From positions 2,884,001-2,948,000 of the forward strand of contig NZ_SORO01000001.1 of NCBI RefSeq assembly GCF_004368965.1: a DNA stretch of 64,000 nucleotides, read 5' to 3'. A program made the position numbers and the translations under genes. Shown here piece after piece: positions 9,806 through 19,076 of the stretch (position 1 is the stretch's first letter; each line of letters opens with the position of its first letter). The notes below the pieces were generated by a model. It saw nothing but the letters and a program-made list of their open reading frames with translations. It searched no databases and was not told where the DNA came from. The DNA is from Leptospira meyeri. Its GTDB lineage: Bacteria > Spirochaetota > Leptospiria > Leptospirales > Leptospiraceae.

Positions 9806-12800
9806 ATGGAAGATTTCGCCCACCTCCACTTGCATACTACCTATTCCATGTTGGATGGAGCCATACGGATCAGCGATCTCATGAAACGTGTGAAGGAACT
9901 TGGAATGAGTTCTGTCGCCATCACAGACCACGGAAACATGTATGGGGCCATTGAATTTTACAAAGAGGCTGTCAAACACGATGTCAAACCCATCATTGGG
10001 TGTGAGTTTTATGTAACACCTTCTCGGAGTGCCGAGACAGAGTTAGATGAAATTGCAGACGGTGGAGCTTACCATATCATTTTACTTTGTAAAAATGAAA
10101 CAGGTTACAGAAATATCATCAAACTTGCAAGTCGTTCATTTACGGAAGGTTTTTATCGCAAACCAAGGATTGATTACGATTTATTAGAACGACATAGTGA
10201 AGGATTGGTATGTTTAACTGCTTGTCTTGCAGGAGAAGTCAATCGAAAGATCTTAGAAGGTAAAGAAGATAAGGCGTATGCGTTAGCTGGTCGTTTGCAT
10301 GAAATTTTTCGCAAAGAAGATTTTTATTTAGAAATTCAAGACCATGGTATTCCAGAACAAAGAACTGTTGCAGAAGCGGTTATGGGATTTTCCAAACGCA
10401 CGGGTATTCCACTTGTTCTTACGAATGACTCTCACTTTTTAACAAAAGATGATAGAGAAGCCCAAGACATTTTACTTCGTATCGGTATGCGTAAAAATAT
10501 CGATGATGAAATGCGGTTTGGATTTAATGATAATTTTTATGTAAAATCTCCCGCTGAAATGATGGGTCTTTTTCCCGATCACACTGATGCATTTTATAAT
10601 ACCTTAGCCATCAGAGATAAATGTTCTCTTAACTTCCAATTTGGTAATCCATTACTTCCTCCTTTCGAAGTGCCTGCTGGTTTTGATACCGATAGCTATT
10701 TAGAAAAATTGGTTTGGGAAGGAATCAAAGAAAAATACCAAGAGATTACTCCTATTGTAAGAGATAGAACAGAGTATGAGATGCAGACGATTCGAAATAT
10801 GCATTTTGCTGGATACTTTCTGATTGTTCAGGATTATATTAACTTTGCCAGAAGAGCAGGAATTCCAGTAGGGCCAGGGCGAGGTTCCGCAGCAGGTTCG
10901 ATCATTGCTTATGCACTTGGAATTACGAACGTAGACCCCATTCGTTATAATTTACTTTTTGAAAGGTTTCTTAATCCCGACAGAAAAGATATGCCGGATA
11001 TTGATACTGATTTTTGTGTAGAAAGACGAGAAGAAGTCATTAATTACATCAAACACCGATATGGTGAGAACCGCGTGGGACAAATCATCACCTTTGGGTC
11101 TCTTGCTGCAAAAGCTGCCATCAAAGACGTTGCGCGTGTATTCAATGTTCCATTTTCAGAAGTAAACGAGATGAGTAAACTTTTTCCCAAAAAATTGGGA
11201 ATTACCATCCAAGAAGCTGTTGATACATCTAAAGACTTACGTGATATTGCAGAAAAATCCGATCTAAACAAAAAAGTTTTTTACATTGCTCAGAAATTGG
11301 AAGGTAACTACCGTCAGGTGGGAAGGCATGCTGCAGGTGTTGTCATTGCACCAACTGCATTAGAAGAAATCGTTCCATTGTCCACTGTCAGTGAACCTGG
11401 TCGAGATGGGCGTTCCATTGTGACTCAGTACGACAAAAATATGTCGGAACAAGTGGGACTGATTAAGATGGATATTTTAGGTTTAAAAAACTTAACCACC
11501 ATCCATCATGCTACAAAACTCATTGAAAAACGCCACGGGATTTTACTTGATTTAGATAAAATTCCTTTGGATGATCCGGCTACATTTAGTTTGTTACGTA
11601 AGGCCAATGTCCTTGGAATATTCCAGTTAGATTCTTCTTCCGGGATTCGCGATCTTTTTGCCAAAGCACAAGTGCAAAAATTTGAAGAGATCGCCGCATT
11701 GCTTGCGTTATATCGTCCTGGTCCAATGGGATCGGGGATGTTGGATGACTATTTAGATCGTAAAAACGGAAAAAAGAAGGTTGTTTTCCCACATGAAAGT
11801 TTGGCTGAAGTTTTAGGTGAAACTTACGGGGTTGTTGTCTACCAAGAACAGGTGATGGGTATTTCGCGAATTATGGGTGGATACTCTGTCGGAGATTCGG
11901 ATGTTCTTCGTAAGGCGATGGCCAAAAAGGACAAATCAAAACTTCCTGCATTGAAAGAGAAGTTTGTAAAAGGTGCGATCGAAAAAAAGATCAACGAAAA
12001 ACTTGCGACGGAACTATTTGAACAGTTGGAAAAATTCGGTGAGTATGGATTTAATAAATCGCACTCAGTTGCTTATGCTTTTGTCACCTATCAAACTGCA
12101 TATTTAAAAGCTAACTATTCCATTGAATACTTAACCGCTCTGTTATCCGGAGATCACTCGAAAATCACCGATGTTGTGAAATACATCAACAATGCAAAAG
12201 AGATGGGGATTCGTATTTTAGGCCCTGATGTCAAAGAATCAGGAATTTCTTTTGAAATTACTGACGATAAAACTGTAAGATTTGGTTTGTCCTCTATCAA
12301 AGGTGTGGGAGAACTTGCTGCGGAAAATATCATTTCAAATCGAAATTCCATCGGTGGATATAAACAGCTTGGTGACTTCACAAAGAAATTAGATACAAGG
12401 CTTGCTAATAAAAAGGTATTAGAGTCTCTTGCACAAGGTGGCGCATTTGATTCTTTTGGATATACAAGAAAAACAATTTTTGAATCCACTGATATGATCC
12501 TAACTTACGCTAACAAAAAGCAGGCGGAAGAGAGAGAAGGTCAATTTTCTTTGTTCGGTGGCGTAAATGGTGGTGGGGAAGAAAATCTCAATTTACCAAA
12601 AGATGGGATTGAGTGGAACGGGGATGAATTGCTAAAGAGAGAAAAAGAAACTACAGGTCTTTACCTTTCTGGGCACCCTCTTGATAAATTTACAGAACAA
12701 TTAAAAACTTTAAAACCAACAACCATCGAAAACTTAGAAGAGGTTCGACCCAAATCAAAGGTAGAAATTGCGGGAGTTCTTTCCAAAAAAGTTGTGAAAC

Positions 12801-13303
12801 TCACAAAGAAAAAAGAAGAGTTTGTAAACTTTATGTTGGAGGACCAAACAGGTGAAATAGAATGTGTTGCATTCCCCAAAACATATGCAGAATTCAAACA
12901 CCTATTTACGGAAGATAATACTGTCTTTATTCGCGGAATTTTGGAACGACTCGATGCCGACGAATCAGAGTTAAAAGGTCAAATAATCGTCAATAAACTC
13001 GAAGAACTAAATTCAGTTACTATCGAAAAGAAAATGGAGAAAACTCTCCATCTAACAATCAATATGATGGAAGAAAAAAATAGAGATGTGATTTTGAAAT
13101 TGCAAGATGTTCTTTCGGTCCATCGTGGAGCCTCTTCCGTGTTCTTTCATTTAATCGGCAATGGAGATGAAAAAAAAGTTATTCGCGCCCATGATCATTT
13201 CTCCATTGATATCACTCCTGACCTAATGAAAATGTTAACGGATATATTGGGGAAGGGAACCGTTCGTTATACAGTTGGCGAAGAAGTGCGAGTATACGGA
13301 TAA
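9806..13303 (+). CDS. dnaE: DNA polymerase III alpha subunit
   Basis: A 1165-residue replicative polymerase subunit, usual for the DnaE1 group. The order is an N-terminal PHP domain ([14 protein letters not shown]), then the C-family polymerase core with [10 protein letters not shown] and catalytic Asp motif PDIDTDF (about residues 397-403). The finger/thumb region contains VGRHAAGVV and YRPGPM; a helix-hairpin-helix region ([11 protein letters not shown]) and an OB fold ([11 protein letters not shown]) follow. I chose ATG 9806 because the protein should begin directly with the PHP domain; a TTG at 9719 would add 29 residues with no family support. No strong RBS precedes 9806. It is divergent from cobT. 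The stop is 6 bp before the AraC-type regulator. Confidence 0.97.
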   Translation: MEDFAHLHLHTTYSMLDGAIRISDLMKRVKELGMSSVAITDHGNMYGAIEFYKEAVKHDVKPIIGCEFYVTPSRSAETELDEIADGGAYHIILLCKNETGYRNIIKLASRSFTEGFYRKPRIDYDLLERHSEGLVCLTACLAGEVNRKILEGKEDKAYALAGRLHEIFRKEDFYLEIQDHGIPEQRTVAEAVMGFSKRTGIPLVLTNDSHFLTKDDREAQDILLRIGMRKNIDDEMRFGFNDNFYVKSPAEMMGLFPDHTDAFYNTLAIRDKCSLNFQFGNPLLPPFEVPAGFDTDSYLEKLVWEGIKEKYQEITPIVRDRTEYEMQTIRNMHFAGYFLIVQDYINFARRAGIPVGPGRGSAAGSIIAYALGITNVDPIRYNLLFERFLNPDRKDMPDIDTDFCVERREEVINYIKHRYGENRVGQIITFGSLAAKAAIKDVARVFNVPFSEVNEMSKLFPKKLGITIQEAVDTSKDLRDIAEKSDLNKKVFYIAQKLEGNYRQVGRHAAGVVIAPTALEEIVPLSTVSEPGRDGRSIVTQYDKNMSEQVGLIKMDILGLKNLTTIHHATKLIEKRHGILLDLDKIPLDDPATFSLLRKANVLGIFQLDSSSGIRDLFAKAQVQKFEEIAALLALYRPGPMGSGMLDDYLDRKNGKKKVVFPHESLAEVLGETYGVVVYQEQVMGISRIMGGYSVGDSDVLRKAMAKKDKSKLPALKEKFVKGAIEKKINEKLATELFEQLEKFGEYGFNKSHSVAYAFVTYQTAYLKANYSIEYLTALLSGDHSKITDVVKYINNAKEMGIRILGPDVKESGISFEITDDKTVRFGLSSIKGVGELAAENIISNRNSIGGYKQLGDFTKKLDTRLANKKVLESLAQGGAFDSFGYTRKTIFESTDMILTYANKKQAEEREGQFSLFGGVNGGGEENLNLPKDGIEWNGDELLKREKETTGLYLSGHPLDKFTEQLKTLKPTTIENLEEVRPKSKVEIAGVLSKKVVKLTKKKEEFVNFMLEDQTGEIECVAFPKTYAEFKHLFTEDNTVFIRGILERLDADESELKGQIIVNKLEELNSVTIEKKMEKTLHLTINMMEEKNRDVILKLQDVLSVHRGASSVFFHLIGNGDEKKVIRAHDHFSIDITPDLMKMLTDILGKGTVRYTVGEEVRVYG

Positions 13304-13309
13304 AATTTT

Positions 13310-14410
13310 GTGGAGACTGGGTCTGTATCCTTAAACCTATTAATTGAGTTTCTTTGGATGGGATCTGGGTCCGTATTTTGTTTGATCTGGTCTCTATCCA
13401 ATTTAGTTAGAAACAGAAATGTTTCCGGATTGGTTTGGTCTTTTATTTTATTTTCTACAGGACTTTGGTTACTCACCGGTGCTTTTATGTTCACCGGGTT
13501 TTACAAATACCTTCCAATCATTGCGCTCATTCATATCCCATTTGTATTCCTTTCCTCAACTTTACTTTATTTTTATTTAGAATTTTTGTTTTTGGAAAAA
13601 CCGATCCAAATCAAATCCTATCATTTTTTTCCTGCTTTTGTTTCTGTTCTTCTTTTGGTTCCTTTTTATTTCGGATCAGATTCGGAACAGTTAGATGTTT
13701 TGGAACAAATGACCAAAACGGAATATGGATCGGTGGTAGTTGGCTTAAACTTTGGAATTAAACTATCTATCTTATTTTCAGTTGGATTATTTCTTCTGAA
13801 AGAATGGATTCCGAATGTTCGGTTGTCTGTTTTTTTTACAAAAAAAGCAATCTATTCTCTTGTTTTCATTCTTTTGATCTGGATCGATTTGTTATTGGGA
13901 AGCATAGGATTTACATTTCAAATTCCTTTTTTTCGTAAACTGAGTGCTTATCTTTTACCGGTTCTCATGTACTTTTATTATTTTACTCGCGAACTGTGGG
14001 CACCATTTGTTTCGGATGTTCGTGATAGCATTCAAAGAAATAAATATGAAAAATCTAAATTGGTATCTGTTCAGTTGGAGGTCATCGACCAAAGATTGTA
14101 TGAATTGATGAGAGAAAAGGTGTTTTGTGATGAAGATTTGAGTCTTTCCAAGTTAGCCGAGATGGCAGAAGTCAAACCTGGTCAACTTTCTGAATACTTT
14201 CATAAACGTTATGGTTTTGGATTTTACCAATACATCAACCAATACAGGATCGATGAGGCAAAACGTTTGTTATTGGAATCCGAGGAAAGGTCGATTCTTT
14301 CTATTGCCGATTCAGTTGGTTTTAATTCTAAATCCACTTTCAATCGAGTTTTTTTGGAAACTGTTGGTTCGACCCCTTCCGAGTTTCGAAAACAATCAAA
14401 ACTAACGTAA
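13310..14410 (+). CDS. Membrane-anchored AraC-family transcriptional regulator
   Basis: A 366-residue protein with about seven hydrophobic segments in residues 10-230 and a C-terminal AraC-type double helix-turn-helix (about 268-362). The HTH signature is clear: LSKLAEMAEVKPGQLSEYF, then ISIADSVGFNSKSTF and the terminal TPSEFRKQ. The fusion predicts an inner-membrane one-component sensor that binds DNA from the membrane. The first codon is a GTG at 13310, 6 bp after dnaE, without a good RBS; ATG 13358 is possible and would remove 16 residues before the first TM helix. The following acyl-CoA synthetase (88 bp away) is a plausible but unproven target. The ligand is unknown. Confidence 0.85.
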   Translation: METGSVSLNLLIEFLWMGSGSVFCLIWSLSNLVRNRNVSGLVWSFILFSTGLWLLTGAFMFTGFYKYLPIIALIHIPFVFLSSTLLYFYLEFLFLEKPIQIKSYHFFPAFVSVLLLVPFYFGSDSEQLDVLEQMTKTEYGSVVVGLNFGIKLSILFSVGLFLLKEWIPNVRLSVFFTKKAIYSLVFILLIWIDLLLGSIGFTFQIPFFRKLSAYLLPVLMYFYYFTRELWAPFVSDVRDSIQRNKYEKSKLVSVQLEVIDQRLYELMREKVFCDEDLSLSKLAEMAEVKPGQLSEYFHKRYGFGFYQYINQYRIDEAKRLLLESEERSILSIADSVGFNSKSTFNRVFLETVGSTPSEFRKQSKLT

Positions 14411-14498
14411 GTCCGTTCCATTTCTAAGTCTCAAAGAATTCCCCAAGACGACAGTAAAAAAAATCTAAATTAGAATGGTTCCGTAAAGAGGAAATTCA

Positions 14499-16397
14499 AT
14501 GCGAACCATGATTGATTTTTATTTAAACCTTCCGGCAAAATTCGGTAACAAAAATGCCTTTGCGACTCGGATGGGAGCCGGTGTTTATCAGTTTAAAACT
14601 TATGATAACTTACTTTCCGATGCAAAGGATTTGGCATTTGGGCTAAAAGGTAGTTTGTCCGAAAGAGAAAAAGTGGCTATATTTGCGGACAATGCGTATG
14701 AGTGGATACAAACAAGCATTGCAGTTACACTACTCGGAGCTGTAGATGTTCCCAGGGCATCTGATGTTACTGAACATGATATATTGTACATTCTAAATCA
14801 TTCAGAGTCCAAGATACTTTTTGTGGAAAATGAAGTCCTATTTAAAAAAGTAATTCGCCTAGAATCTGAATTGGAATTTTTAAAGGAAATTGTAATCATT
14901 TATCCTCCTAAAGATGGGAATAAAGAAATCAGTTCGAGGAAAATCAGAATATCCACCTTGCAGGAGCTAGTTGCCAAAGGAAAAGAACTTCGTAAAGTTG
15001 ATTCAACGGACACAGTTTTTTTAAACAACACCATAAAAGAATCCGATCTGTTTACAATGATTTATACTTCGGGAACAACTGGTACTCCCAAAGGAGTCAT
15101 GTTGACCCAAGGAAATATTCTCTTCCAATTACAGAATCTTCCGATTCGTTTGCAAAAAGGGGATCGCACTCTATCGATTTTACCAATCTGGCATATCTTC
15201 GAAAGAATTTTTGAAATCTTTAGTTTGTATTACGGAGCTTGTACTTATTATAGTAGCGTTCGTACATTAAAGGAAGACTTACGATTTGTAAAACCTCATT
15301 TTATGGCTTCGGCTCCAAGGCTTTGGGAAAGTATTTATTCAGGAATCCTCGGGACACTTGCCAAATCTTCACCGGTAAAACAAAAGATGTTCCAACTCGC
15401 AATGTTTTTTGCCAAAAGGTTTTTTATTTCAAGGCAAGTCATCACAGGCAATGTTTTAGACATTCATCCTGTTGTGTTTTGGAAACAATCCATTCGTTTT
15501 GTTTATCACTTGTATCGATTTTTTTTAGTGAGTATACCTCATCTCGTTTTTGATTTTTTAGTTTTATCAAAAATTAGAAAAGCAACGGGTGGGGAACTTC
15601 GTGGGTCTTGTTCTGGTGGGGGTGCGTTGCCATATCATGTGGATGAATTTTTTAATACAATTGGAATCCCTGTTTTAGAAGGATATGGAATGACAGAAAC
15701 GGCACCTGTTCTTGCAATGCGAACGTTTGAAGAAATCATTCCAGGTTCAGTTGGAAAGATCTTTCCTAAAACTAAATTAAGGCTTGTGGATCTTCATACG
15801 GGTGAAGTTTTTTTAGATACTGAAGTTGGAAAATTTGTATTTGGAAGAAAAGGTGAAATCCATGTAAAGGGCAAACAAGTGATGGCAGGTTATTATAAAA
15901 ATCCTGATGCTACAAATAGGGTTTTGGTTGATGGATGGTTGAATACAGGTGACTTGGGAATTTTTACAGCAAATCATAACTTAAGAATTGTCGGACGTTC
16001 TAAGGAAACCATAGTTTTGTTAGGTGGTGAGAATGTGGAGCCTGTCCCTATTGAGTCAAAAATTTTAGAATCGGAATGGATTGATCAGTGTATGGTTGTA
16101 GGACAAGACCAAAAGTATTTGAGTGTTCTTGTATACCCAAATCTTTCGCGATTTGAAGAGCCAATTGAGGGGGAATTTTGGAAACAAAAAGAAGTCATTC
16201 AGAAAATAGAAACAGAAATCAAAGCAAAAGTAAATGCACAAACTGGATTCAAATCTTTCGAAAGAGTTGTGGGGCTTGTTGTTTTACCAAAACCTTTTGA
16301 AGTCGGCGACGAACTTACTGCCAAACTTTCTTTAAAAAGACATGTGATCACGGATAAATACAAAGCAGAGATTTCAACTTTGTATTCGAATAATTAA
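14499..16397 (+). CDS. Long-chain acyl-CoA synthetase (AMP-forming)
   Basis: A 632-residue ANL-superfamily adenylating enzyme that activates fatty acids with ATP and CoA. The P-loop is YTSGTTGTPKGVML (about residues 190-203), the A5 motif is GYGMTETAP and the A7 motif is WLNTGDLGIF. The A8 region reads LRIVGRSKETIVLLGGENV. An inserted hydrophobic basic segment around residues 310-360 (HLYRFFLVSIPHLVFDFLVL) is typical of FadD15/ACSL-type enzymes and suggests membrane association. ATG 14499 has GAGGAAA 5-6 nt upstream. It sits downstream of the membrane AraC regulator. The class is firm; chain-length preference is inferred. Confidence 0.93.
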   Translation: MRTMIDFYLNLPAKFGNKNAFATRMGAGVYQFKTYDNLLSDAKDLAFGLKGSLSEREKVAIFADNAYEWIQTSIAVTLLGAVDVPRASDVTEHDILYILNHSESKILFVENEVLFKKVIRLESELEFLKEIVIIYPPKDGNKEISSRKIRISTLQELVAKGKELRKVDSTDTVFLNNTIKESDLFTMIYTSGTTGTPKGVMLTQGNILFQLQNLPIRLQKGDRTLSILPIWHIFERIFEIFSLYYGACTYYSSVRTLKEDLRFVKPHFMASAPRLWESIYSGILGTLAKSSPVKQKMFQLAMFFAKRFFISRQVITGNVLDIHPVVFWKQSIRFVYHLYRFFLVSIPHLVFDFLVLSKIRKATGGELRGSCSGGGALPYHVDEFFNTIGIPVLEGYGMTETAPVLAMRTFEEIIPGSVGKIFPKTKLRLVDLHTGEVFLDTEVGKFVFGRKGEIHVKGKQVMAGYYKNPDATNRVLVDGWLNTGDLGIFTANHNLRIVGRSKETIVLLGGENVEPVPIESKILESEWIDQCMVVGQDQKYLSVLVYPNLSRFEEPIEGEFWKQKEVIQKIETEIKAKVNAQTGFKSFERVVGLVVLPKPFEVGDELTAKLSLKRHVITDKYKAEISTLYSNN

Positions 16398-16429
16398 AAT
16401 AAAGAAAATTTAGTTGTTCGATAATTTTT

Positions 16430-16454
16430 AGTGGAGGGTTTAATTTCCTCCACT
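16430..16454. terminator. Stem-loop between convergent genes
   Basis: AGTGGAGG (16430-16437) pairs perfectly with CCTCCACT (16447-16454) across a 9-nt loop that contains the stop codon of the M23 peptidase gene. It lies between two convergent genes, so it can serve both, but neither side has a proper T-run. Confidence 0.55.
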
Positions 16455-17354
16455 AATCCTCGTTATGTTAATGCTGAAACTTCGTTCAGAGTTTTGTCCG
16501 CTAAAATCTTTCGTTTGGACTTTGATGGTATTTTCTCCTGCTTTTAGATTGAGAACACCTATCAAATAACGATCTTTAAAAAATAAATCATCAAAATTAT
16601 GTCCCTCTTTGGTTTTCCACTTTCCTTCTTCAAATCGTAAGGATTCGAAGTTGGCTTGTTTATAAGCCTCGCCATTAAAAAGAAATTTTACTTCTTTGAT
16701 TCCTCTTCTCTGGCTATTTTTGATTCCCCCATCTAGTATACTGACGGTAAGCGGAAAAGCTTTAGACACATTAATATTGTCACCATCATTGAGATTGGTG
16801 TAGTTTTCCCCTACATGGATGAAGAGATTGGCAATCTGTGGTGGCATTGTGTCTTCTACAGGCGGTAGGTAGGCTAGCGGATCGAGCAGAGTTTTTCCAT
16901 AGTCCTTTCCCAAAACAAAGTGTAGGTGGCCTCCGGTAGAATGTCCGGTGTTTCCTGAGATTCCAATGGTATCACCGGCAGAAACCTGTTTTCCCGTTCG
17001 AACCGTTTCATTTCTTGTCCCACCTAGATGGTAGTATCCACTCACATAACCGTTTTTATGTGCAATCCAGACAATATTTCCAGACCCACGTTCGTCCTCA
17101 AATGGGTCATCCTCCGCATAACGGGAGTATAGGATGAATCCCTGGCTCATGCTTTTGACTGGTTGTAAAACTGACGAAATGTCTAATCCATTGTGAAAAT
17201 GGTCTTTTCTGGATTCACCAAAGGTGCTCGTAATGAGAGCAGGTAATTCCAAACCCTGGATGGGCCAGACAAACTCGGGTTTTATATCCGAGATGGGTTC
17301 CTCTGCGAAAATAAAACTTGCCAAGAGACTCAATACTACAACAATACTTCTCAT
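16440..17354 (-). CDS. Secreted M23-family metallopeptidase
   Basis: A 304-residue exported protein with a cleavable signal peptide (SIVVVLSLLASFIFA) followed by a LytM/M23 peptidase domain (about 45-155). Zinc ligands are visible as HNGLDI (His and Asp) and GHLHFVLG (HxH), with STFGESR at the start of the domain. A beta-sandwich domain fills the C-terminal half (PLTVSILDGG to the end). M23 enzymes cut peptidoglycan cross-links or act as regulators of amidases during cell separation. All zinc ligands are present, so activity is expected. It is divergent from the sigma-factor operon, with 45 bp between the starts. Confidence 0.9.
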   Translation of the reverse strand: MRSIVVVLSLLASFIFAEEPISDIKPEFVWPIQGLELPALITSTFGESRKDHFHNGLDISSVLQPVKSMSQGFILYSRYAEDDPFEDERGSGNIVWIAHKNGYVSGYYHLGGTRNETVRTGKQVSAGDTIGISGNTGHSTGGHLHFVLGKDYGKTLLDPLAYLPPVEDTMPPQIANLFIHVGENYTNLNDGDNINVSKAFPLTVSILDGGIKNSQRRGIKEVKFLFNGEAYKQANFESLRFEEGKWKTKEGHNFDDLFFKDRYLIGVLNLKAGENTIKVQTKDFSGQNSERSFSINITRISGGN

Positions 17355-17399
17355 GTTTAGAGAAGTCTCCTGGCAGGTTCCTTTTTAGGAAAGTAGATA

Positions 17400-18317
17400 A
17401 TGAAACAGACTTCTTATACCAACGAAGAAATTTTAGAGATTGTCAAAGCTTGTGGCGGTGGAGACGAAAAATCTCTCCAAACTTTTTTTGACATTTATTC
17501 GCAAGATATTTACAATTTTCCCATTCGTGTTTTCCACCTAAGTGAAGACGATGCTTCCGATTACTATATCTATGCATTTGAAAGGTTAAAAACCGGGAAA
17601 CGTTTCAAAAGTTTTGTGGGAAAATCCAGCTTTAAAACCTGGTTTTTCTCAGTCCTTCGAAATTTACTCATTGATTGGCAGCGCACCAAACGAGAAGTCA
17701 AAACCCAAACGATTTCCAAAGTCAATAAGGAAGGAAAGGAATATAGTACCATCGAAGATGAGCCTGACAAAAGATCAGAAGCTTTGGCCCTGGCAATCGA
17801 TGTATCGGATCAATTTCATTCCGTACTATCCACAATCAAAATTGAAAACCGAGTGGTCTTCAAATTGTCTTTTGTTTATTACCTCCATCTGGATCCAGAA
17901 GAAGTTCGCTTCATTGCTGAAAAAACAAATCGTTCCGAAGAAGAAATCAGAGTTGAGGTTTTACGTCTTCGTGAAGAACTTTCAGGCCGCGAAGAAGAAA
18001 ACTTAAAAATGGAAGATAAAATTACATCCCTGTATTTGAATATTCTGGATTTGAAGGAACAGAAAAAATCCAAGGCACAAGGGGATTCTGTCGAAGCACA
18101 ATATTATAAAGAACGTTTGGACCACGCGCTTTCGAAGAAGTACGAACAGAGGAAGAAGTTAATCGAGAAAAAGCAAAAAGGCCATTTTCTCGTCCGGACC
18201 CCGTACAGAGAGATTGCCAGAATCTTAGGGATTTCCGAAGGTGGAGTCAGTGTGACCTTGCTAAGAGTTCTCGAAAAAATGCAAAAAAAAATGCATTCGA
18301 TGGCTGGAGAGGGCTAA
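17400..18317 (+). CDS. ECF-like sigma-70 family factor with long inter-domain linker
   Basis: A 305-residue sigma factor. Residues about 15-100 form region 2 ([17 protein letters not shown], then [21 protein letters not shown]). Region 4 is at the C-terminus ([19 protein letters not shown], about 275-293). Between them lies an unusually long linker of roughly 150 charged, partly coiled residues; canonical ECF sigmas are about 170-200 residues in total. No C-terminal membrane anchor is seen. It heads an operon with an unknown protein, a CHAT protease and a YkgJ-type protein. In that setting it is likely controlled by a co-encoded partner, and a proteolytic trigger is conceivable. The start at ATG 17400 has only a modest RBS. 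Sigma identity is very likely; the regulon is unknown. Confidence 0.88.
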   Translation: MKQTSYTNEEILEIVKACGGGDEKSLQTFFDIYSQDIYNFPIRVFHLSEDDASDYYIYAFERLKTGKRFKSFVGKSSFKTWFFSVLRNLLIDWQRTKREVKTQTISKVNKEGKEYSTIEDEPDKRSEALALAIDVSDQFHSVLSTIKIENRVVFKLSFVYYLHLDPEEVRFIAEKTNRSEEEIRVEVLRLREELSGREEENLKMEDKITSLYLNILDLKEQKKSKAQGDSVEAQYYKERLDHALSKKYEQRKKLIEKKQKGHFLVRTPYREIARILGISEGGVSVTLLRVLEKMQKKMHSMAGEG

Positions 18318-18353
18318 TTTCCTTCGTCATACTTTAAGAGAGTGGAGTTTGAC

Positions 18354-19064
18354 ATGGAAGATCAGGGTTTTAACGCAGAAGTATTGGAACTAGCTAGGGG
18401 GTTGTTTGCCCGAGGTGAGTTTCCGAGTGAGGGTGAGTTGCAAAATCATCCTGACTTACTGGAGGCATTCTGGTTCTGTGAAGAAGCTTTCTTTGCCAGT
18501 ATGCGCCAAGAACTAGTGGAAAATCATCCTTTTGCTGAGTCTTGGGACCTTGCCAAAGCGGAACTGACAATGGGAAAATCTCCTCACCCTCTCCCTGAAT
18601 TTTTAAAAGAATACACCCGAAAGAATTTAGCCCTTCCAGAAAAAAAAGACAGCCTCATTGTAAGACTCACACAAACAGGAGTTCGTGTGATTGATAGTCT
18701 TGTGGAAAGTTTGCAGATCAAAGAGAGTTTTGAGTTTGCCCCTTCGATGCGTTCTGCTTCGGCAGAGGTTCGGTCCGGAGAAGCAAACTCTGTGATCTTT
18801 GAGGAAACCACTAGCCAAAATCAGAAGTTCTATTATCAAATTGTAAAAGAAAACCAAGGCGAGGTGTATCTTTCTGTCAAAGCAGAGGGAACTCCGGCTT
18901 TCCAACAAGTCAACTTACGTCGAGAAGGGCGGTTCATACTTTCTAGCAAAATTAATTTAGAAGGCAGTGCCAGCTTTTCCGGGTTAGTCCCAGGTGGTTA
19001 CACCATAGAGTTTGTAGGTCCAGGCCAATCAAAATCGTTTGACTTGTCTATCCTCGTTGGATAA
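18354..19064 (+). CDS. Unknown protein between sigma factor and CHAT protease (candidate sigma regulator or protease substrate)
   Basis: A 236-residue protein I do not recognise. The N-terminal 60 residues are helical and acidic (ELARGLFARGEF, LLEAFWFCEEAFF). A middle section (about 95-125) is basic then amphipathic, and the last about 80 residues look like a small beta-sandwich ending in FSGLVPGGYTIEFVGPG, similar to carboxypeptidase-regulatory or PEGA-type folds. It has no signal peptide, TM helix or zinc-binding HxxxCxxC of classical anti-sigma factors. ATG 18354 has TGGAG 7 nt upstream and is preferred over GTG 18342. It lies 36 bp after the sigma gene and 12 bp before the CHAT gene. By position it could hold the sigma factor inactive and be the CHAT target; this is inference only. 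Confidence 0.75.
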   Translation: MEDQGFNAEVLELARGLFARGEFPSEGELQNHPDLLEAFWFCEEAFFASMRQELVENHPFAESWDLAKAELTMGKSPHPLPEFLKEYTRKNLALPEKKDSLIVRLTQTGVRVIDSLVESLQIKESFEFAPSMRSASAEVRSGEANSVIFEETTSQNQKFYYQIVKENQGEVYLSVKAEGTPAFQQVNLRREGRFILSSKINLEGSASFSGLVPGGYTIEFVGPGQSKSFDLSILVG

Positions 19065-19076
19065 CTTCATGGGAGC

